Below are positions 1 through 4,879 of a DNA stretch of 5,295 nt, one piece after another; position 1 is the stretch's first letter; every line of letters starts with the position of its first letter. A model generated the notes under the pieces. The model worked only from the letters and a program-made list of their open reading frames with translations. It was not told the origin of the DNA and did not search any database. A program made the translations under genes and the position numbers. Source of the DNA: Candidatus Parcubacteria bacterium (lineage in GTDB: Bacteria > Patescibacteriota > Minisyncoccia > Minisyncoccales > JAUWXI01); the NCBI GenBank assembly GCA_030616435.1, contig JAUWXI010000028.1, positions 1 to 5,295 on the forward strand, in the 5' to 3' direction.

Positions 1-414
1 CCAATGATTCATCAGAAAAATTATGATTTTAGTTTTAGTGGCTTGAAAACTGCAGTTTTGTACGACTTTAAAAAAAGAAGCTCAAAGGAAAGAAAATCAA
101 AACAATATATCAGGGAAATGGCAGCTGAGATTCAACAGGCAATCATTGATGTTTTGATTGAAAAAACTATCAGGACAACAAAAGAAAACAAAGCAAAAAC
201 CATAATTTTGGGTGGAGGAGTAGCCGCTAATAAGGAATTGAGAAAACAACTAAGAGAAAAAATCGAAAAAGAGTTACCTAACACCCATTACCTAAAACCT
301 AATCTCTCTTTTTGTACCGACAACGCAGCAATGATAGGAGTAACAGCCTTTTATCATTTAAATAAGAAAAGAAGTTGGCAAAAAATCAGAGCTAATGCTA
401 ATCTAAAATTATGA
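1..414 (+). CDS. tsaD: TsaD, tRNA t6A threonylcarbamoyltransferase subunit (3' end of gene only)
   Basis: This is the C-terminal part of TsaD (Gcp/YgjD/Kae1 family, ASKHA fold). With TsaB and TsaE it transfers the threonylcarbamoyl group onto A37 of ANN-decoding tRNAs in the cytoplasm. The frame is open to the window edge. The ATG at 4 lies inside the conserved run MIHQKNYDFSFSGLKTAV, so it is not the true start, and about 200 N-terminal residues, including the usual HxxxH metal-binding motif, lie outside the window. Visible family signatures are DFSFSGLKTAV, the glycine-rich ILGGGVAANKELR, and FCTDNAAMIG. The Asp of the last motif (codon 319-321) corresponds to the family's metal ligand. The C-terminus is of normal length. 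The stop TGA overlaps the valS ATG (ATGA at 411-414), which implies translational coupling. Identification is secure; only the 5' end is missing. Confidence 0.96.
   Translation, partial: PMIHQKNYDFSFSGLKTAVLYDFKKRSSKERKSKQYIREMAAEIQQAIIDVLIEKTIRTTKENKAKTIILGGGVAANKELRKQLREKIEKELPNTHYLKPNLSFCTDNAAMIGVTAFYHLNKKRSWQKIRANANLKL
411..414 (+). promoter_or_regulatory. ATGA stop-start overlap coupling tsaD and valS
   Basis: The valS start ATG (411-413) shares bases with the tsaD stop TGA (412-414). The bases just upstream (GCTAATCTAAAATT) carry no Shine-Dalgarno-like purine run. The simplest reading is that valS is translated by ribosomes terminating on tsaD. The overlap fixes the valS start, since MKLPKRYNPK is also the expected N-terminal sequence of the family. 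Confidence 0.75.
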
Positions 415-2468
415 AACTTCCAAAAAGATATAATCCAAAAACAGTAGAGGAAAAGATTTACAAATTCTGGGAAAAGGGAGGTTTTTTTACGCCTCAAGTT
501 CCTCGGGGCAAGCTCCTCAAAGTTTCTAAGCAAAAGCTATTTGTTATTACCCTTCCCCCACCCAATGTTACAGGAGGCCTTCACGCAGGCCATGCTTTAT
601 ATACGATTGAAGATATCCTGGCTCGCTATTATCGAATGAAAGGTTGCCCCACCTTGTTTTTGCCGGGATTTGATCATGCTTCTATTGCCGTTGAATATCT
701 GCTTTCTAAGCAGTTAGCTAAAGAAGGAAAAACTAAAAAAGGAATCGGGCGAAGAGAATTTTTAAAGAGAGCAGAAAAATTTGCCAATGAATCTCGCGAC
801 TACATTCGCGAACAATTAAAGAGATTAGGCTATTCTTTAGATTGGACCAGAGAAGTTTATACTATGGATAAGGCGAGGTCTGAGGCAGTAAAAGAGGCTT
901 TCAAGCGTCTTCATAAAAAGGGTTTAATTTATCAAGGGGAACGTATTATTAACTGGTGTCCTTGCTGTCAGACTGTTATTTCTGATTTAGAAAACGAATA
1001 CAAAGAGAAAAAAGGAAAGCTTTGGTACATAAAATATCCTCTCAAAAGCAAAGAGCAGAAGAGGAAAAGTGTAAAATACATCACTGTGGCAACAACAAGG
1101 CCAGAAACTATGCTCGGTGATACGGCAGTGGCTGTTCATCCTGACAACAAACGTTATAAAGATTTAATTAGAAAGGTTGCCATTTTACCCTTGATGAATC
1201 GAGAGATTCCTATTATCAGCGATAAGGCCGTGGATCCAGAATTCGGTACCGGAGCAGTCAAGATCACTCCAGCTCATGACCCGACAGATTTTGAAATCGG
1301 AAAAAGACACAACCTTCCAATCATCCAAGTAATAGGTTTTGACAAGAAAATGACTAAGGAAGCGGGTAAATATGCTAGTTTGGATACTTTGGATGCTAGA
1401 AAGCAAATCGTAGCTGACCTTAAAAAATTAGGATTAATTGAGAAAATTGAAGACTATATTCACACGGTTGGCCATTGCCAGAGATGTGAAAGTATTACAG
1501 AACCCCTTGTTTCTAAACAATGGTTTGTCAAGACAAAACCTTTAGCAAAAGAAGCTATTGAGGTTGTAAAAAAGGGAAAAATTAAAATTATTCCCAGGCG
1601 CTTTGAGAAAGTATATTTTTACTGGTTAGAGAATATCAGAGATTGGTGCATCTCCCGTCAGCTCTGGTGGGGCCATAAAATCCCTCTAAAAGGAGTTGAT
1701 GATGTTTTGGATACCTGGTTTTCCTCTGCTCTCTGGCCAATTTCCGTCTTTGGCTGGCCAAAAAAGACTAAGGATTTTGAATATTTCTATCCCACTTCTG
1801 TTCGGGAAACAGGTTATGATATCTTGTTTTTCTGGGTTGCTAAAGAGATTATGATGTGTTTAGAAATGACCGGACAAATTCCTTTCAAAATAGTCTATTT
1901 ACACGGATTAGTCAGAGATGAAAAAGGCCGGAAGTTCAGTAAAACTGCAGATATCGGCTTTGATCCCTTAGAAATGATTGAAAAATATGGTGCAGATAGT
2001 TTAAGGATGGCTCTGATAATAGGGAATCCTCCAGGAAATGACCTTAAAATCGGTGAAGAGAAAATTATCACTTATCGCAACTTTGCAAATAAAATCTGGA
2101 ATGCTTCGAGGTTTGTTCTCTCAAATTTCTCACCTCTCACCTCTCAGCTCTCACCTCAACATCCTGATGATAAATGGATCTTAAAAGAATTAGATAAAAC
2201 AACAAGGAGAGTTACCAATTTTATTGAAAAATATCGCTTTGATTTGGCAGCCAAAGAAATCTATCAATTTTTCTGGCACAAGTTCTGTGACAAATATATT
2301 GAAATGAGTAAAAAAAGAAGGGAAGAAGCCTTGCCTGTTTTATTAAAAGTTTTAAAAACAAGTCTTATCTTATTACATCCTTTTATACCTTTTATCACTG
2401 AGGAAATCTATCAAAAATTACCAGTAAAAGACAAGAAGAGTTTAATGATAGAAGAATGGCCAAAATAA
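411..2468 (+). CDS. valS: Valyl-tRNA synthetase, short form without C-terminal arm
   Basis: Class Ia aminoacyl-tRNA synthetase that charges tRNA-Val and hydrolyses mischarged Thr-tRNA. Visible parts of the 685 residues: N-terminal RYNPKTVEEKIYKFW; PPPNVTGGLHAGHAL at 49-63 (HIGH variant HAGH, 58-61); two CxxC pairs, WCPCC at 182-186 and HCQRC at 355-359; the CP1 editing domain between them; DWCISRQLWWGHKIP at 411-425; DVLDTWFSSALWP at 431-443; GRKFSKT at 506-512 (KMSKS variant); and a helical anticodon-binding domain ending HPFIPFITEEIYQKLP and EEWPK. The editing residues R230, T233, K284, T286, D290 and D293 keep the spacing I recall for Thermus ValRS (R216, T219, K270, T272, D276, D279). Known ValS proteins run to about 860-950 residues. 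Here the usual 30-45 residues between GHKIP and DVLDTW are missing, as is everything after the WP motif, including the coiled-coil arm. GFDHASIA stands where GTDHAGIA is usual. The gene has no clear Shine-Dalgarno and overlaps tsaD by 4 bases. ValS rather than IleS or LeuS follows from PPPNVTG and DVLDTWFSSALWP. Confidence 0.97.
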   Translation: MKLPKRYNPKTVEEKIYKFWEKGGFFTPQVPRGKLLKVSKQKLFVITLPPPNVTGGLHAGHALYTIEDILARYYRMKGCPTLFLPGFDHASIAVEYLLSKQLAKEGKTKKGIGRREFLKRAEKFANESRDYIREQLKRLGYSLDWTREVYTMDKARSEAVKEAFKRLHKKGLIYQGERIINWCPCCQTVISDLENEYKEKKGKLWYIKYPLKSKEQKRKSVKYITVATTRPETMLGDTAVAVHPDNKRYKDLIRKVAILPLMNREIPIISDKAVDPEFGTGAVKITPAHDPTDFEIGKRHNLPIIQVIGFDKKMTKEAGKYASLDTLDARKQIVADLKKLGLIEKIEDYIHTVGHCQRCESITEPLVSKQWFVKTKPLAKEAIEVVKKGKIKIIPRRFEKVYFYWLENIRDWCISRQLWWGHKIPLKGVDDVLDTWFSSALWPISVFGWPKKTKDFEYFYPTSVRETGYDILFFWVAKEIMMCLEMTGQIPFKIVYLHGLVRDEKGRKFSKTADIGFDPLEMIEKYGADSLRMALIIGNPPGNDLKIGEEKIITYRNFANKIWNASRFVLSNFSPLTSQLSPQHPDDKWILKELDKTTRRVTNFIEKYRFDLAAKEIYQFFWHKFCDKYIEMSKKRREEALPVLLKVLKTSLILLHPFIPFITEEIYQKLPVKDKKSLMIEEWPK
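2129..2156 (+). repeat. Four tandem 7-base units (CTCACCT) inside valS
   Basis: Units are CTCACCT, CTCACCT, CTCAGCT and CTCACCT at 2129-2135, 2136-2142, 2143-2149 and 2150-2156. They encode S574 to P582 (SPLTSQLSP), between NASRFVLSNF, at the end of the catalytic core, and DDKWILKELDKTT of the anticodon-binding domain, so they form a low-complexity linker. The composition (C/T-rich, almost no G) differs from the surrounding AT-rich coding sequence. The unit is not a multiple of three, so gain or loss of one copy would shift the frame. Confidence 0.85.
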
Positions 2469-2516
2469 GAACCTTTCGCCTACGGCTCAAGAACCTTGCT
2501 TCTTTCGGAAATAAAA
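2467..2516 (+). repeat. valS-prsW spacer with 22-base-spaced direct repeat AAGAACCTT
   Basis: The short spacer carries AAGAACCTT at 2467-2475 and again at 2489-2497. A TTTCG follows the first copy closely and recurs at 2503-2507. Between the copies is CGCCTACGGCTC, with a small GCC/GGC inverted core. It is more GC-rich than its surroundings and contains no recognisable ribosome binding site or terminator (no stable stem followed by a T run). It looks like a degenerate dispersed-repeat fragment, but a single window cannot show dispersal. Confidence 0.4.
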
Positions 2517-2517
2517 T

Positions 2518-3216
2518 ATGTTTTATCTTCTTTACATCATTTTTGGTTTAGCCCCTAGTATAATTTGGCTTCTTTTTTACTTGAGGAAGGATGTTCATCC
2601 TGAGCCAAAAAGAAAGGTTTTAAAAGTATTCCTTTTTGGAGCTTTGGCAACCTTTCCTGCTCTCTTTATAGAAAGGGGTAGCCAAGTCTTCTTTCAAAGC
2701 CTCCAAATTCCTTTTGCAAAAATTCTCTATATTTTTTTAGGAGTAGCTCTCTGTGAAGAAACTTTAAAATATCTTGTAGTTAGACAGGTAATTTTAGCTG
2801 ACCCAGAATTTGATGAGCCAGTAGATTCAATGCTCTATATGATAATTTCAGCCCTGGGATTTGCTGCTTTAGAAAACATCTTCCTTTTATCTAAATCTTC
2901 CCTGATTTTTGAGGCTTTCATTATTAGTGTTTTAAGGTTTTTGGGAGCTACTTTTTTGCATGCCCTATGTTCAGGAGTAGCAGGCTTCTTCTTGGCTTAT
3001 TCTTTCTTTAAGACGAAAAACAGAGGAGAGTTATTGATCATTGGGTTGGGGATAAGTACCTGCTTGCATGGATTTTATAATTTCTCTATAATAGAAATAG
3101 GAGCTAAGGAAGGGTTTATTGTGCCGATAATAATCTTAACTGGCTTGGCTTTACTTGGATTAGCTTTACTTGTCTCCCGAGGTTTCAAAAAATTAAAAGA
3201 AATAGCAAGGGAGTAA
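2518..3216 (+). CDS. PrsW-family glutamic-type intramembrane protease
   Basis: Polytopic membrane protein of 232 residues, normal for the family, with about seven or eight hydrophobic segments (roughly 2-21, 36-50, 66-80, 105-125, 130-160, 172-190, 199-220). The family motifs are all present: EExxK as E80-E81-T-L-K84; FxxxEN as F115 to E119-N120; a conserved His in FLHALCSGVAG (H148); and LHGFYNF (H184, N188). These are the proposed catalytic residues of PrsW, which in Bacillus subtilis performs site-1 cleavage of the anti-sigma factor RsiW. The family belongs to the wider CAAX-protease/PrsW superfamily. The N-terminal signature LAPSIIWLLFYLRKDVHPEPKR also fits PrsW and supports the ATG at 2518, although only a poor GGAA precedes it. 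No anti-sigma or sigma factor gene is visible nearby, so the substrate is unknown. It is followed after five bases by hsp20, which suggests shared expression and perhaps an envelope-stress role (inference). Confidence 0.9.
   Translation: MFYLLYIIFGLAPSIIWLLFYLRKDVHPEPKRKVLKVFLFGALATFPALFIERGSQVFFQSLQIPFAKILYIFLGVALCEETLKYLVVRQVILADPEFDEPVDSMLYMIISALGFAALENIFLLSKSSLIFEAFIISVLRFLGATFLHALCSGVAGFFLAYSFFKTKNRGELLIIGLGISTCLHGFYNFSIIEIGAKEGFIVPIIILTGLALLGLALLVSRGFKKLKEIARE
3208..3213 (+). promoter_or_regulatory. Shine-Dalgarno AGGGAG for hsp20
   Basis: AGGGAG lies 8 bases before the ATG at 3222 and inside the last codons of prsW. It is the only good Shine-Dalgarno sequence before a gene in this window; other starts depend on overlap or have weak purine runs. 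This suggests hsp20 is translated more strongly than its neighbours and fixes its start. Confidence 0.75.
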
Positions 3217-3221
3217 AAAAT

Positions 3222-3716
3222 ATGGCTTTTTTTAAAAAATTAAAAAATAAAATAAGGACTGGTCTTGGCAATATTGGAAAGAATCTTGATTTTCCGCTCC
3301 GCTCGGAATCAGAAGAAAAAGCTCGAGTAGGAAAAAAGAAGTTAGAAGAAAAGAAAACAAAAAAAGAATGGTTTGAACCTGAGGGGAAGTTGGCTATTGA
3401 TGTTTATAAGACGGATGGAGAAATTGTAATCGAAGCTCCTGTTGCTGGAGTAAAAGCAGAAAACCTCCACATCTCCTTAAAAGGCGATGTGGTGAGAATA
3501 AAAGGGTACAGGGAAAGACCCTCAGAGGTGGAAAAGAAAGATTACTTTTTACAAGAGTGTTATTGGGGAAAGTTCTCCAGGGAGATCATCTTGCCAGAAG
3601 AAACAGACCCTAGCAGAGCTGAGGCTTTTATAAGAGAAGGAATTTTAACAATTAAAACTCCAAAAATCCATAGAGAAAAAGAAAGGGTAGTGAAAATTAA
3701 AGAAGAGAAAGAATAG
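3222..3716 (+). CDS. Hsp20/alpha-crystallin family small heat-shock protein
   Basis: ATP-independent holdase chaperone that binds unfolding proteins in the cytoplasm and assembles into oligomers. The 164 residues divide into a basic N-terminal segment (MAFFKKLKNKIRTG), a charged Lys/Glu-rich linker at about 28-49, and an alpha-crystallin domain at about 53-148. The domain begins EGKLAIDVYKTDGEIVIEAP and contains the motif VAGVKAENLHISL and the diagnostic G-I-L (G140-L142) of GILTIKTPK. The short C-terminal tail has V157-K158-I159, which could serve as the I/V-x-I/V motif that docks into a neighbouring domain. The length is close to ordinary bacterial Hsp20 proteins, and the N-terminal arm is more charged than hydrophobic. 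It is the last gene of the plus-strand unit, with a terminator 20 bases after the stop. No CIRCE or other heat-shock operator is visible upstream, so regulation is unknown. Confidence 0.93.
   Translation: MAFFKKLKNKIRTGLGNIGKNLDFPLRSESEEKARVGKKKLEEKKTKKEWFEPEGKLAIDVYKTDGEIVIEAPVAGVKAENLHISLKGDVVRIKGYRERPSEVEKKDYFLQECYWGKFSREIILPEETDPSRAEAFIREGILTIKTPKIHREKERVVKIKEEKE
3292..3308 (+). repeat. Short palindrome TTCCG-N7-CGGAA within hsp20
   Basis: TTCCG (3292-3296) and CGGAA (3304-3308) flank CTCCGCT, giving a 5-base-pair stem with a 7-base loop. It is a GC-rich island in AT-rich coding sequence and encodes the start of the disordered linker (FPLRSE, about residues 24-29). It could be a small dispersed-repeat insertion tolerated in a linker, or chance. 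Confidence 0.3.
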
Positions 3717-3735
3717 AGAAGTAAATAATAAATTG

Positions 3736-3763
3736 AAAAAAGCCGTTTAGGACCGGCTTTTTT
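3736..3763. terminator. Rho-independent terminator, probably bidirectional
   Basis: The stem AAAAAAGCCG (3736-3745) pairs with CGGCTTTTTT (3754-3763) around the 8-base loop TTTAGGAC, and the T run continues to 3764. On the plus strand it ends the tsaD-valS-prsW-hsp20 unit 20 bases after the hsp20 stop. Read on the minus strand it also has a GC core followed by six Ts, so it can stop transcription leaving the tRNA-Leu gene. Its position at the convergence point of the two units fits this dual role. Confidence 0.88.
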
Positions 3764-3798
3764 TGTTTAGGCGAGGTGAGCCCTGAATCTCAAAACCC

Positions 3799-3918
3799 TT
3801 ATTCCACACTTCTAAAATAGTGTCGGAGGAGAGATTCGAACTCTCATGGGTTTCCCCACTGGGCCCTAAACCCAGCGCGTTTTCCAGTTCCGCCACTCCG
3901 ACAAAAGTGGAGGAATAA
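3799..3918 (-). repeat. Inverted-repeat arms bracketing tRNA-Leu
   Basis: On the plus strand TTATTCC-A-CACTT (3799-3811) and AAGTG-GA-GGAATAA (3905-3918) are reverse complements over 7 and 5 base pairs, interrupted by one base on one side and two on the other. The tRNA (3821-3902) is the loop. A further outer pair, GAGGTG (3773-3778) with CACCTC (3929-3934), is nested correctly. In a minus-strand precursor the leader and trailer could therefore pair into a stalk closing just outside the acceptor stem. This is read directly from sequence; its function is inference. Confidence 0.5.
3821..3902 (-). tRNA. tRNA-Leu, anticodon UAG
   Basis: A class II tRNA of 82 bases on the minus strand. The acceptor stem GTCGGAG pairs with CTCCGAC, with discriminator A (complement of 3821) as expected for leucine. 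The D stem is GCG/CGC. The anticodon stem CTGGG/CCCAG encloses the loop TTTAGGG, with TAG at 3868-3866. The long variable arm TGGG-GAAA-CCCA is typical of leucine and serine tRNAs, and the T arm is GAGAG-TTCGAAT-CTCTC. The UAG anticodon reads CUN codons. CCA is not encoded: CTA follows the discriminator, so CCA must be added by nucleotidyltransferase. It lies 93 bases downstream of the second pilin-like gene and converges with hsp20. Confidence 0.96.
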
Positions 3919-3931
3919 AAAATCTCTCCAC
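3907..3931 (-). other. Leader hairpin GTGGAG/CTCCAC between pilin-like gene and tRNA
   Basis: GTGGAG (3907-3912) and CTCCAC (3926-3931) can form a 6-base-pair stem with a 13-base A/T-rich loop. Read on the minus strand it is followed by TTTTG directly before the mature tRNA 5' end. It could be a weak terminator for the pilin-like genes or a precursor hairpin. It cannot form together with the leader-trailer stalk because it uses the same bases. Confidence 0.35.
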
Positions 3932-3995
3932 CTCAAAACAAAATTTAATAGCGTAGATGCCGAAGAGATAGATATAATACTTTCTCAAAATGCTC

Positions 3996-4415
3996 TTACG
4001 ACCCAGGAGCTATCATATATTTCACAATCGCTGGAACAGCTCTAGACAAAAGGGCAATCGCTAACCCTATAGCTGCATATATTATACGATTCCTGCCTGC
4101 CTTGTATTTGTCTTCCGCCCCCGCTGATGTCAAAAGTTCAAATCCTCCCCACAATACAAAAATTACCACCAAAGCTATCAAAATAGTAAATAACCAGTCA
4201 GTTACATAATAGATAGTACTTATCAAACAACATAATCCACAAAGTTCGTTTGTATAAGGACAGTCTTCTCCTGATTTTGGACAACCACTTATCTCTGGAT
4301 CTCTTCTTATGATACATGAGTCAGGAACTTCTTCTACAGCTAAAACCATCTGTGGTAAAACTATTCCCATCACTAAACATCCTAAAAGTAAAGCAGTGAA
4401 AACCTTTTTTAACAT
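3996..4415 (-). CDS. Cys-rich T4SS pilin-like membrane protein (VirB2/TrbC type), copy A
   Basis: Small secreted membrane protein of 139 residues. It has a signal peptide at 1-26 (KK, hydrophobic core, probable cleavage after VLA), then an exported segment at 27-65 with six cysteines (C34, C45, C52, C59, C62, C63). Next come a hydrophobic helix at about 68-95 (WLFTILIALVVIFVLWGGF), a short charged loop TSAGAEDKYKAGRNR at 97-110, and a second helix at about 111-134 (IIYAAIGLAIALLSRAV). Two helices joined by a small basic loop, with the loop pattern xxSAGxxxKxKxxxxxIIYA, match the type IV secretion pilin families (VirB2/TrbC, and the T4SS_pilin family frequent in Patescibacteria). The Cys-rich ectodomain is much longer than in classical VirB2. 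The only ribosome-binding candidate is a weak AAGATGAAA. It follows copy B by 38 bases on the same strand. Assignment to the pilin fold is good; participation in a pilus is inference. Confidence 0.72.
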   Translation of the reverse strand: MLKKVFTALLLGCLVMGIVLPQMVLAVEEVPDSCIIRRDPEISGCPKSGEDCPYTNELCGLCCLISTIYYVTDWLFTILIALVVIFVLWGGFELLTSAGAEDKYKAGRNRIIYAAIGLAIALLSRAVPAIVKYMIAPGS

Positions 4416-4453
4416 ATTATTTCATCTTAAAAATTAAAGACTTCGACCTTTAT

Positions 4454-4873
4454 TTATTTTCCCCCTAAAACATGTCTTATTATAGCAACAAGACCTCTAG
4501 CAAACAAAATAATAGCAAAACCTATTACAGTCCACTTAATTATATCTAGGGCTGTTTTAACTTTTTTAGGATCTCCTGCTGCAGTAAGCCAATAAAACCC
4601 GGCAATAATTACCATTAGAGGAACAATAGCTAAAGATATCCCAAAAATGAAATCGATAAGTGAACCTATTAATGCCTCAAAACTACAAGCTTTTAAAGGA
4701 TTTTTAATACAAACTGCATCTGAAGGACAAACATACTGACATTTACCCTCTTCATCCTTCACCCACCCACCACCGTTGTCCCTTATTACGTCCGCCCTCA
4801 CTTCACCAAGAGCTCCTAAGAACAAGAAACCAACTAAGATTAAAATTAAAAACTTCAGGATATTTTTCTTCAT
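4454..4873 (-). CDS. Cys-containing T4SS pilin-like membrane protein (VirB2/TrbC type), copy B
   Basis: Also 139 residues with the same architecture as copy A but clearly diverged. It has a signal peptide at 1-27 (MKKNILKF, hydrophobic core, probable cleavage after VRA) and an exported segment at 28-64 with four cysteines (C45, C49, C55, C63) and the stretch WVKDEEGKCQYVC. A long hydrophobic region at about 66-97 is followed by the charged loop AAGDPKKVKTA at 98-108, and a second helix at about 110-136 (WTVIGFAIILFARGLVAII). The AxGDPxKVKxA loop is characteristic of the small pilin-like proteins of Patescibacteria and resembles VirB2/TrbC pilins. It starts six bases after the upstream methyltransferase stop, so the two are almost certainly co-transcribed. 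The ribosome-binding site is poor. Role proposed by family: subunit of a surface filament or secretion channel. An isolated membrane protein of unknown role cannot be excluded. Confidence 0.72.
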   Translation of the reverse strand: MKKNILKFLILILVGFLFLGALGEVRADVIRDNGGGWVKDEEGKCQYVCPSDAVCIKNPLKACSFEALIGSLIDFIFGISLAIVPLMVIIAGFYWLTAAGDPKKVKTALDIIKWTVIGFAIILFARGLVAIIRHVLGGK

Positions 4874-4879
4874 AAATAT

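Noticed and set aside
4..6. ATG as start of tsaD
   Set aside because: It falls within the conserved MIHxKNYDFSFSGLKT region, far from the N-terminus of the family, and the codon before it (Pro) is also in frame.
1185..1406. 73-codon open frame on the minus strand inside valS
   Set aside because: It is antisense to the conserved editing domain, has no family resemblance or ribosome binding site, and is explained by the valS sequence.
411..2468. valS as a pseudogene broken by a premature stop
   Set aside because: All catalytic, editing and anticodon-domain motifs are intact and in one frame, the end coincides with a domain boundary, and no remnant of a C-terminal arm follows in any frame.
3773..3934. 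Inverted repeats around the tRNA as ends of a mobile element or an attachment site
   Set aside because: There is no transposase or integrase, no target duplication, and no duplicated tRNA 3' end nearby. Pairing in the precursor RNA is the simpler reading.
3973..3978. TATAAT on the plus strand as a promoter -10 element
   Set aside because: No -35-like hexamer lies 16-18 bases upstream, and it would point antisense into the pilin-like genes. It is likely chance in AT-rich DNA.
3903..3995. Dedicated promoter for tRNA-Leu on the minus strand
   Set aside because: TATTAA-like and TTGAGA-like hexamers exist but not at compatible spacing. The tRNA may be co-transcribed with the pilin-like genes.
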